DNA from: Saprospiraceae bacterium
GTDB lineage: Bacteria; Bacteroidota; Bacteroidia; Chitinophagales; Saprospiraceae
DNA: 64,000 nt
Direction of reading: 5' to 3'
Assembly (NCBI GenBank): GCA_020629515.1
Contig: JAHDDE010000004.1
Span: 1 to 64,000 of the forward strand
The notes below the pieces were generated by a model. It was not told the origin of the DNA. It searched no databases and worked only from the letters and a program-made list of their open reading frames with translations. The translations under genes and the position numbers were made by a program. Within the stretch, counting starts at the first letter, position 1. Every line of letters begins with the position of its first letter. Shown in pieces: positions 50,926 through 62,000 of the stretch.

Positions 50926-52932
50926 TTAATTAAGGACGCTGATCTTACTAAAGTCGAAATTGTGGTTGTACTCTAAATATTCTTCTCGATCAACATAGTA
51001 CATTTTAAGATGTAGACCATTCTTGACTTCTATTTCACCACGATAATCGCATTTTATTTCTTCTTTGATCAGTTCATAAGTGTTGTAAGCGATATTGATT
51101 TTGCCCACTTCACATGCAGACTCCATCCGTGCAGCAATATTTACTGCGCTTCCCCATATGTCGTATTGAAATTTCTTGGTCCCAACGATTCCTGCTACAA
51201 GTTCTCCAGTATTTATCCCAATCCTGATTTCAAAAGGATGTATGCCCTCAGGCGGATTATTTTTAACTTCATCAATAAAAGAAGCAATTTCTAATGCAGC
51301 GAGTACCGCATCTTTAGCATTAGTTTTATTTTTTGTGGGTAGGCCTCCTGCACACATATATGCATCACCTATTGTCTTTATTTTTTCTAAGTCATACTTC
51401 CCTATAATTTCGTCAAATTTGCTAAAGAAATAGTCGATGCTTCTAACCATTTGTTCTGGAGGGAGAATTTCTGATAGTTTAGTAAATGATTTGAAATCAG
51501 TGAATAATACCGTTCCTCTTTCTATTTTCTTTGCATCGACATATCCTTTCTTTTGAAGTTCATCGGCTGTATCTTTAGGTAGAATATTAAGCAATATTTT
51601 TTCAAATCTATTTCTCTCCTCTGCCAAAAGCTTATTCGTTTTTTGAGAATATCTATACAAATAGGTTACTCCACCTATGATTATTAACATTAATGAACCT
51701 AAGGCAATCAAAAATCGCTGAATAATACCTGCTCTGGCGATTTCTGATTCCTGCAAAGCATTATCTCTATTAAGTATTTCAATTTCTTTCTCTTTGGTTT
51801 CAAAATCTAATTGAAATCTCAAATTGTTGATTTGTTTATCGTATTCATTATTTCTGATGATATCTTTAACTTCACCTAGCTTAACTCTATAATCATATGC
51901 TTTACGATTTTGATTAGTTAAAGCGTAGAGTTGAGATAGCTCATCGTAGACTTGTTGCAGTAGCTCATTAGTGCCTAATTCTTTAGATATTTTTTCTGCT
52001 AATAATAATGATCTCTGTGCTTCAGAATAGCGTTTTATTGCCTTTAGTGCTTTGCCGGTTGTTAATAAAGAAGCAGCCATCTCGACTTTAGAGCCATTCT
52101 TTTGGGCTTCTGCATAAGCGAATTCTGCTTCTATAAGTGCTTTTCTTGGTTCATTTAGTTTTAGATAGGATTGTGCCATATAATCCATTGCGGACGCTTG
52201 ATTACCACCTACTTTGTTGAAATTATCTAAAGACCGAGCGAAATAAGACAGTGCTTCTTTCGCCTTATCTTGATTTAGTAGTAATTCGCCCAAATTTAAC
52301 AATGCAGTTCCTGATAAATCTGGTGCATCTAAATTTTTACTCTTTTCAATGGCTTCTTCTAAAGTTTTTTGTGCTTGAGGCCATGTGTTTTCATCTGCAG
52401 CGTAGATGGCCGCTATGTTGATTAAAGATGTCGTAATCCTCAATTGATTATCTTCTTCCTCGGCTATTTTTAAAGATTGAATAGCATATTCCAGTGCATT
52501 CGGATAATCTCCTAAGCTTTCATAGACAGCACCAAGATTACTCAATAAATTACTTATGCCTGCTTTGTGATCAATCTCCTTAAAAACACCCAGTGACTCT
52601 TCCCAATATTTTAATGCTTCTGGATAGTCACTTTTGAAATAATAAGATAAGCCAATATTTTTTAGGGCAAATCCTAAATCCTCCTTTCTGTTTAACTCAG
52701 TCGCAAGATCTATCGCATCTTGACTATACTTTATACCATTATCAGGGTCTGATCTATAAATACTGCCAGAAAGCTTCATGAGAGATTGAAGCTTTAGAGT
52801 ATCTACAGTAGAATTTTCAATTGCGGTGATTAAAGAATCAACTTGATTATTCGCTTTTAAGATTGGGCTATTAAACCACAGTAGTAGCGCCAAGAACACA
52901 TATAGTATTTGGTTGATCCTCATTCTTTGCAA
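50926..52932 (-). CDS. TPR-containing adenylate/guanylate cyclase
   Basis: N-terminal TPR repeats, TM, LLNILPKDTADELQKKGYVDAKKIERGTVLFTDFKSFTKLSEILPPEQMV...KIKTIGDAYMCAGG...RIGINTGELVAGIVGTKKFQYDIWGSAVNIAARMES. Confidence 0.96.
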   Translation of the reverse strand: MQRMRINQILYVFLALLLWFNSPILKANNQVDSLITAIENSTVDTLKLQSLMKLSGSIYRSDPDNGIKYSQDAIDLATELNRKEDLGFALKNIGLSYYFKSDYPEALKYWEESLGVFKEIDHKAGISNLLSNLGAVYESLGDYPNALEYAIQSLKIAEEEDNQLRITTSLINIAAIYAADENTWPQAQKTLEEAIEKSKNLDAPDLSGTALLNLGELLLNQDKAKEALSYFARSLDNFNKVGGNQASAMDYMAQSYLKLNEPRKALIEAEFAYAEAQKNGSKVEMAASLLTTGKALKAIKRYSEAQRSLLLAEKISKELGTNELLQQVYDELSQLYALTNQNRKAYDYRVKLGEVKDIIRNNEYDKQINNLRFQLDFETKEKEIEILNRDNALQESEIARAGIIQRFLIALGSLMLIIIGGVTYLYRYSQKTNKLLAEERNRFEKILLNILPKDTADELQKKGYVDAKKIERGTVLFTDFKSFTKLSEILPPEQMVRSIDYFFSKFDEIIGKYDLEKIKTIGDAYMCAGGLPTKNKTNAKDAVLAALEIASFIDEVKNNPPEGIHPFEIRIGINTGELVAGIVGTKKFQYDIWGSAVNIAARMESACEVGKINIAYNTYELIKEEIKCDYRGEIEVKNGLHLKMYYVDREEYLEYNHNFDFSKISVLN

Positions 52933-52971
52933 CTTTCAGATTTGAAGTAGGAATATAATAAATAAAAAAGG

Positions 52972-52999
52972 AAAAGGGGTGATTCTTGTCACCCCTTTT
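52972..52999 (-). terminator. Rho-independent terminator
   Basis: aaaaggggtga-ttcttg-tcacccctttt, 11-bp stem, minus-strand T-run, 26 nt past the stop of the giant gene. Confidence 0.85.
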
Positions 53000-53025
53000 A
53001 GATAGATATCCTATTTATTTAATCA

Positions 53026-56000
53026 TTAATTAATAATCAATTTTTCTATTAATAACTCAGATCCGACATTCATAGTGACCATATACATTCCTTCAGAGAA
53101 TTGTCCATTATTTAAATCTATGCTAACTGACCTAACTCCTTGAGATATGTATCGAGAATATACTTCCTGACCAGACATGTTGAAAATCTTAACTTCTGAC
53201 GATTCATCGGCGCCTTTTATTTTCAGAACCACCATATCTGTTGCTGGATTAGGTTGGACTTTTAAAGATAATTCAGTGCCAATTTCTGCCTCTCTATTCC
53301 TTAGCTCAACGATAGGGCCATTATCTGGATTGGTCATACTAGGAAGACATCTATTTGGAATTGTTCTTATAATATTTGAAGTACATAAAGCTCCAATATT
53401 AAGATCGGAAGTTGACCATTCTATTGATAAAGGCATATTAAATAAGGTATAAGTACCTCCAGGAATATATTCTACCAAATTCGATGATAAAAGTGGATAT
53501 TCCCAAACACCGACTATATCAAAGCTGGGTCTTGGAATAGCTCCGAAGCATTCTGCACAATTTGATATTTCTGCATCAAAATTATTAGCAAAGTCTATTA
53601 TTTTATCATTCGATCCATTTTCAAATGAATAATATGCTTGTAAGGCCGTTTCGGTTCCAGATAGAACACTATTTAAATTGTCACAAACCTCGCTTGAATT
53701 TAAAGCTTTTGACCAAATTCTAATTTCATCTATTTTACCAAAAAATGCTCCAGAACCATTGAATTGAGACCCGATTTTGAGGAGATTATCAAATGGAGCA
53801 ACAGCAATTGGTGATGGTATGGCAAAATCTTTAGAATCTGCTAAAACTCCATCCAAATAGAAATAACTGGCGTTATTTTCCTCATCTCTAACTAACGTGT
53901 AATTATGCCAATCACCGTCTATTGGAAATAGTACATCTGTTGGCCCCCAAGGATCTCCTAATCTAATCTGACCAGGAACATCGGCATCTGATATAGACGC
54001 CCTACCTATATATAAGTTTCTTCCCTGGGCTAATATTTCAGAATATTCTCCCATATCCGCTGAATTAGATTCTTTTGCCCATACTGATATAGTAAATGAG
54101 CCGGTTTCAGGGACAACTGGAGTACTTGTAGAATATGGGACATTAGCTAATCCAAATTCGAAACACTGGCTTTCTGGACCATACCCCGTAAGGGTAGGTG
54201 TCTCAAGAATATCGTCATATAAACATGAAAGACCGCTAACCAATACATTAAATAATTTTCCAGATTCACTGCTTCCAGGTCCATTGAGTTGCGGAGCGCC
54301 AGCGGATATATATGGCCATGTAATATTATCACCTTCAACCTGTATGGTTATTCTACCTGAGTTAAAAGGAGCTAAACCTCGATCCCCGATAAAGTAGTAC
54401 TCTCCTATTTCATTAAATTCCGACTGATCAAAGACATCAATGATCGGATTGTTAACCCCGCTTCCATCAAAAAGTGTGATAGTTACATCAGGATTATTTG
54501 TAGGAAGACCACTTAAATCAAAGCCGCTTAGATCCAGTTTGATATAAGCTATTTCATAATTATCAATTCCTATATCAACTGTTTGCCACATAGAATTTGC
54601 AGAAAAATCTGTAAATCCTGATCCACCTTCAGTGAATACATTTAATCCATTCACGTCTATATCATTACATATTTCAGTGCCGTCTGAGGTTATATCATAA
54701 TTCACTACCACATCAAATGAACAGAATAAAGTATCCCCATTACTTGCATAAAAGGCATGAGTTACTGTAGTAGTCCCGACAGGGTAGAGGTCATTAACCG
54801 TATTACCACCTCCTGATAGTATAGTGTCAGCAGTACGGACACCAAAGCATGGGTCAGTCCAGGTAGGTAGTGCGAAAAGTCCAGCACCTGTTACCCCATT
54901 ACAGTCCGTTGCATTGGCGATAACCAATGATGGGCACGAAATATTGCTCGCAGCAGCATTGCCACCGTTATTACAAAATACAAGGAAGTCATCCAAAGAT
55001 TCATTCAGATCAAATGAAATATTATTACCAAACGAACAGAAGGCTAAATAACTCTGAGGGAAACAACCACTTAAATCATTATTCCTCATATTGAAAACAC
55101 CATTAAAATTTGTACTGCTTGCAAATGACGACCATGAATTTGGTAAGGTTCCTGATAACCCATTGTTCTGAAGTACGATCTGCCTTAGATTGGTCCAGTT
55201 GCCATAAGAATCTGGTAATCCTCCAGATAAGTTATTATCTCCAGCAAAAAAGTCTTGAATAGTAACCCAAGATCCAAGTTCAGGTGGAAGAATTCCTGTT
55301 ATTTGATTTTCTGTTATATTGAAAAAGGCAATTTTAGTCCAACTGCTTAGTTCATCAGGAATAGATCCTGTTAGGCTATTACTTAATGCATTAAACACTC
55401 TCATCTCAGTCAGATTGCCAAATGAGCTAGGAATTGCTCCTGTCAAACTATTACCGTGTATATACAATTCTCCTAAGTTTACTAAACTACCCAATGTATC
55501 TGGGATCGATCCAGTAAGGTCATTATTTTGCAAGCCTAATCCTGTTAAAGTAGTCGCAGAACCTAAGGACTCAGGGATGTTGCCAGTTAGAAGATTACCA
55601 CTTAGAGTAATTGATTGAATAATCGGCCATTGATCGAATATATTAGGTATAGTACCAGTGAAACTATTTTCACCCAAGTTGATAGTGGTCAAATTGGATA
55701 AGTTCCCTAATTCTAAAGGAATATCACCTCCAATATTATTGTTGTTGAGATTTAATAAGTCCAACTCAGAGAAATCACCTATTTCTGGAGGAAGTACGCC
55801 TGATAATCCATTGCTTTGAATATCTATCTGTCGTACACAGCCTTCTGCTGTAGTCGTCACTCCTGACCAAGTACTATAAGGTGTACTTAGGTCCCAAGTA
55901 TTGATCCAATCCGGGCCATTCGTCGCATTATAGAAAGCTACTAATGCTAAGGAATCACCAGCGCACGGGAGCGCTGCAAAACAATTTGGGCCGGCATACC

Positions 56001-59000
56001 TTACTGGATCAGAGCAGAATGTGGCAAAATCGAATAGGTCTGGATTGTTATAAATGATCAAATTTCCACACAAAGACGTGTATGTAGAAGGGAAACAACC
56101 CGATAGATTATTGTTGAATGCAATTAACTCAAATATGCCTGTCAGATTCCCTAATGATGATGGCATCTCACCTGTTAAATTATTATTTGAGATATCCGCT
56201 CTAAAAAGGGCCGTTAAATTTCCAAATTCAGTAGGTATTGGTCCTGTTATTGTATTGTTATTAAGGAACAATGTTGCAAGGTTAGAAAGATTTCCTATGG
56301 TTGAAGGAATCGTCCCTTCTAAGTTATTTCCTCCTAAGCTTAAAAATTCTAAATCAATTAGGTTCCCAATTTCTGAAGGTATAGACCCTGACAACTGGTT
56401 ATTTGCAAAGTCCAATAAAGTCAAATTAGACAAATTGCCTAGCCCCGAAGGAATCGACCCAGTAAGAGAATTGTTACTCGCAGAAAGTACTGTAAGCGTC
56501 GTTATTTCTCCTAATTCTGTAGGAAGGCTGCCAGAAAGATTGTTGCTGTTCAACCTTATTACTTCAAGGAATTCAAGATCACCCAAAGAAGATGGAATTG
56601 CACCCGATAGATTATTGATTTGGATCTCTAAACTTCTTAATTCTGAAAGTAGCCCAATAGAATCAGGAATACTTCCAGTCATATTATTTACATTCAATTG
56701 TATACCTGTTACACAGCCATCTACATTTGTCGTCACACCTCCCCATGTACTATATGGTGTACTGAGATTCCAAGGTCTGGACCAATTAGCACCATTGGTA
56801 GAATTATATAGAGCCACTAAGGCTAACGAATCTGTAGCTATTAACTCAATGCTGTCAGTAGCTTCACATCCATCATCAGAAGTTACGTTCACTACATAAG
56901 TACCTGAATTTAATCCTATTAGTTGTTGACTTGTTGATCCGGTATTCCAGCTATACGTAACTGGAGCTTCTTTCGCTAAAGCCACGTTATCAAAATTAAG
57001 TTGATCGGTCTGCATATGGTCAGCTAGTCCCAGTTCAATACTTAAGTTTCCATTGATTTCTGTGTTTTCGACGATATAAGTATTGGTCCATCTGACAAAT
57101 TCTCCTTGAATTAATTCTGGATTATCTGTTGCTACTGGTGTCAATAAAGTACCTCCAGCATAAAGTCTTAGGATGGCAGGTCCAGCTGGCTCATTGTTAG
57201 TAGTTCTATATCCGAAATCTGCAGAAAGGATGTATGTAGTTCCTTGCTCTAAAACTTCAGTTAAGGATTGACTCATAGTTCGTTCTGAAGAGCTACCACC
57301 AAAGCCAGAACCATTGGTATAAGCAATATTGCCAACAGGACTTTGAGCGATAGAAGCTACTTTAGCAACTCCAAATGCATCTGCAGCACTTGTATTCCAT
57401 TCCCAGCCAGACATATCAGCATTTCTTCCTCTGGTACCATCACTATAGATGAGATCATTAGGAGAAGTCATATTAAGATTAGTCTCTCCGAATACAAAAT
57501 CAACACTAATATTAAGTGGATCTACCGTGATATCGGTAGTACCTGGTTTATATAAAGTTTCGAAATCTGGATTGATCACTTCTATTTGTTCTAAAGCTAT
57601 TGCGGTAATGGCTCCAGAATTGCTTCCACAAACTTTATTATCAATATTTATGCTCACAGTAAGATTATCAGAGTTGGCACATCCCTCCACCGTAAGTACA
57701 CCATCCATAGATGATGCCGTATAGTTTCTATCTGTAGTAGATCCTACGATCGGATAATCTCCAATAGCATCGGCATCAAAGCCAAGCACTTCATAATCTA
57801 CAATTACTGTATCACCTGGTATGACTCCAGATAAGGTAGAAGAAAATTCAGGTAAAGACTCTCCTATACCAATCGTATCACTGTTGACGCTTATACCGAG
57901 GCTGGCGGGTTCTATGACTACCTTGCCAGGATTATAAGTTACCTCAAAAGTTTCAGTGATAAATGTTCCTGGTAAGATGTATTGTACCCCAACCTCATAT
58001 CCTGTTAATATGTTGATCGGGATCAATTCAAATATACTGTCTTGTTCTGATGCGATAACGATAGATTGATCTATCGGCGTCTTTAGTGTTGACTCATCTG
58101 AGTTAACTAATGAAAGACCATTGACTAGAGAAAGCGCATCTGATAGAGAAACCTCCTGACCATTGACCAAAGAAAGGCCGTTTACAAGAGATAATCCATC
58201 AGTGATGCCTGTAGCGCCATCAGTAACCGATGCTCCGTTGACAAGAGACAGCCCATTGACAAGTGATAAGCCATCAACCAGAGGAGAATCGTTAACAAGA
58301 GATAGTCCATTGACAAGGGATAGTCCATCTACTAAAGCCTTCCCATTCACTAATGATAATGCATTGACAAGAGATAGTCCATTAACTAATTGTTCTTGAT
58401 TGACCAAGCTCAAACCATTAGTGTACGCATCTTCACTGATCATTCCACTCGAGTTAACAAGAGATAAGCCATTGACGAGCGATAAACCATTGACGAGCGA
58501 CAGACCGTCCGTTACTCCCAATCCATTTACTAATGATAGTGCATCAGTGATATTTGACTCTCCTAATGAATTAACCAAGGATAAGCTATTCACTAATGAT
58601 AGCCCATTGACAAGGGATAATCCATTGACTAAAGAAAGCCCATCAGTTATAGTGGTACCATTCACTAATGATAGGGCATTAGCTAATGCTTCGTTATTAA
58701 CCAGAGACAATCCGTTTACTAATGATAGCCCATTTACTAAGGATAATCCATTCACTAATGATATAGCATCAGCTAAAGGTGTCCCATCTAACTTAATATC
58801 TAACGCTTGCTCTACGGAAGTGTTAGAATCTATGGCAATTCCATCGACATCTATAAGTGCTTGATTTATAGCAGATTGGCTATTAGCGATTTTTAGTGCA
58901 TCTGCTAATTCTTCATTATTTACAAGTGATAGCCCGTTTACAAGCGACAATCCATTAACTAATGATATAGCGTCAGCTTCAGATTCTATAGCACCATTGA

Positions 59001-62000
59001 CAAGTGATATGGCATCTTTTAATGCGGCATCATTAACCAGCGAAATACCATTAACCAATGACAGTGCATCGGCTAAAGAGACATCATCCAGTACACCTAA
59101 ATCATTTACAAGCGATAATCCGTTAACTAATGATAGGCCATTGACAAGAGAGAGGCCATTAACTAAAGAAATCGCATCAAGTACTTCTACTGGGCCACCA
59201 TTAACTAAGGATATGGCATCAACTAATGATTGGTCGTTGACAAGAGAGAGACCATTGACGAGTGACAATCCATTAACCAAAGAAATCGCATCTAAAATAT
59301 CTTCTGCTCCAAGTTGGTTGACCAAAGAAAGACTATTTACTAATGATAAACCGTCGAATAGACTTCCACCATTAACTAATGACAGACCGTTAACGAGTGA
59401 TAATCCGTTGACTAAAGAAATCGCATCTGCTAAGGTTTGACCTGTCAATTTTGACTCGAGCCCATTGACCAAGGATAATCCATTTACTAAGGATATCCCA
59501 TTTACCAATGAGATTCCATCTGTAAAAGATAGTCCTAAGTTGTTTACTAATGATAGCCCATTGACCAGCGATAATCCATTAACCAATGAAATCCCATTTA
59601 CCAATGAAAGCGCATCGATCAGTTCTGCATCTGCATCTAATTTTCCTGCTTCTATAAGTTTAACAATCAAAAGTGAATCTTCTACTAATGCTAAACTATC
59701 CACTAATCCCACCGCATCAACAAACTGTATATCCTCAATTCCTTCAATAGCATCACTTAATGAATTTACTAGTGACAATCCATCCACTAAGGCTAATCCT
59801 TCAGCAAGCGAACCGGTATGCTGGCTATTTACTTCATTAGTCAGAGCGGCAATATTTGCAGGATTGCCACCGAACTCATAATTGAAGCTTATGCTGGTTA
59901 TACTCTGTCCATAAATAAGTGAGATAGAATCTGCTTCAATAATAAGCGGCATCTTCTCAACATCTAAAGAAGTATTTATTAGTCTAAAATCGAAAAGATT
60001 ATTAAACTCTGCAGGGACAGTACCGATGCTTAGCTCTACGCTATATAATCCAGGCAAGCTTAATTCATCTGCAGTCGTGGTGAATATTACATCTATTGAA
60101 TCTAAATTATACAGTGTAATTATACTGTCAGAAACGCCAGAAACGGAGTAGTTAAACTCAGGATTGGCTTCTCCATAAAATTTAGATGCTCTATCTCCTT
60201 CAATTGTAACTATAGTTCTAACTGGCTCGATAAATGCAAACCCATTAGAATATCCTCCATCTATCTCTGTATCAGTAATAGGTTCAGTGAATAATGTCAC
60301 AAGAGTACTGTCGAATGGATCAAAAGTAGGTATGATGGCAACTGCCATGCTATCTCCCATAATCTCTGTTTCTAACATTTGATCTCCAAACATGATAGCG
60401 GTAGTATCAGTGATGTAATTACCAAAAACGATCAGTTCAAATTCTTGATTTCCAAGATTTGCATCATTGACATTATTTGGAATCTCATAACCTGTTAGTT
60501 CAGGAGTAGGATTGGCTATCTCCAATAATACATTTTGAGCCTGTAAAAAGCCTTCGCCAGAAATTGGGTCATAGCCCTCTTCATACATATCCAATGCGGT
60601 ACGCTGGATTAGTTCTTTCATTAAGGCCGGAGAGGTTTCTTGCCCTATAAACTTTTGACGCCCTTCTATTATTAATGCCATTGCCGCTGCGACATGCGGA
60701 GCTGCGGCAGATGTCCCTGAGAAGTTTGGAAATCCATCTCCGTCAAAATCTCCAACACCCCCCAAATTTACGGTAGTATTGACACCATTTGGAGCACAGA
60801 TATCGGGCTTAAGCCTGTCCTGTCCATCTATTAAAGTTCCCCCTCGAGATGAAAATGATGCAGCTGTTGCTTCATTACCAAATGCCGGAGTATTAGAATA
60901 TAAAACGGCACCTACTGCTATCGCACCTTCAGCATTGGCTTGACCTACTACAGTAGAAGTCCCTTGTTCGTACTCATTGAAGATTACCCCTGTACCTCTA
61001 AAGAAGATATACTTGAATCTTACTGGATTTAATGTAGCAGAAGCATTGACTATTAGAATATTCACAGTTGTTATCCCGCCATTTACTTCAAAATCCATTA
61101 CTTCTATTGGATCTTCTCCCGTATTATCTCGATTGATATCATATAATATATTGCCATCATCATCTACCAAATAGATGTCCAGATCATTTTCTGATCCTCC
61201 ATCTGCTGTCTCTCCAAGAGAATAATAATCGTCATCCCAATGAAGTGATATCGTATATTTTCCTGGATCTAAAGTCACGCTTTGATAGATATCTCCACCT
61301 CCAAAGTCATGAGGCGTCCCAACAACTCCTGCTGGAAGTTGTGCGGTACCCGGACCTACAAGTGTTCCATTAAAATCAGCTTCATAAGCATTGTCCCCGT
61401 AGTTTCCTGCAGAACTTACATACATTGTTCCATTCGCCACGACTTGATCAACCGCTTGAGCTACCATACCATCTTTAAAGAATGGTTCAGTTATATAGGT
61501 TACGTCATCAACTATGACATCGGCACCATCATTATCTAAATTTCTAATAGACTGTGCAAAAGCACCTGCGCTTTCGAATCCAGTTTCGAATAAAAGAGCT
61601 GCCCCGGGAGCGATGTCATGAATAATCTGGAGCATCGCACGCCCTTCATCTGTAAGACCACTTCTGGAGCTTTCAGCATTGATAAGTCTTACTCCATCTT
61701 CAGGTAAATCTCCATTGTCAATATCTCTTATTGATTGACTGATATCGCTGGATTTATCATAGCTATCTGAAATCACCCCGATAGTCACGCCTGTACCATC
61801 GAGATTATATCCTCCTTTGATGAAATTCGTTCCTTGTGGTATATCTCCTTGAGTTACCGTTAAACCTTTATCAAGTATAGGGCGATATATCGGTCTTGCA
61901 AATTGAAGACAATCACTGAAAGAGTTTAATGCTCCGAGATTTTCAATTGGGAAACAACCAGAAATAATCAAATCATTAGTCCCATTATCAATTCTCATCG

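Noticed and set aside
56054-56899. 281-aa plus-strand ORF
   Set aside because: Antisense of the LRR module; open only because of repetitive LRR codons. No recognisable domain.
58098-59622. CRISPR array or DNA-level satellite
   Set aside because: Period is 18 bp in frame, with no unique 30-40 bp spacers, and repeats are diverged at synonymous sites. It is protein-coding.
58163-59881. Plus-strand ORFs of 78-154 aa (LTRDSPLTNDSPLTKD-type) across the hexapeptide array
   Set aside because: They are the antisense reading of the 18-bp repeat, kept open because the unit is a multiple of three and has no antisense stop. The minus strand has a 3227-aa ORF with signal peptide and domains.
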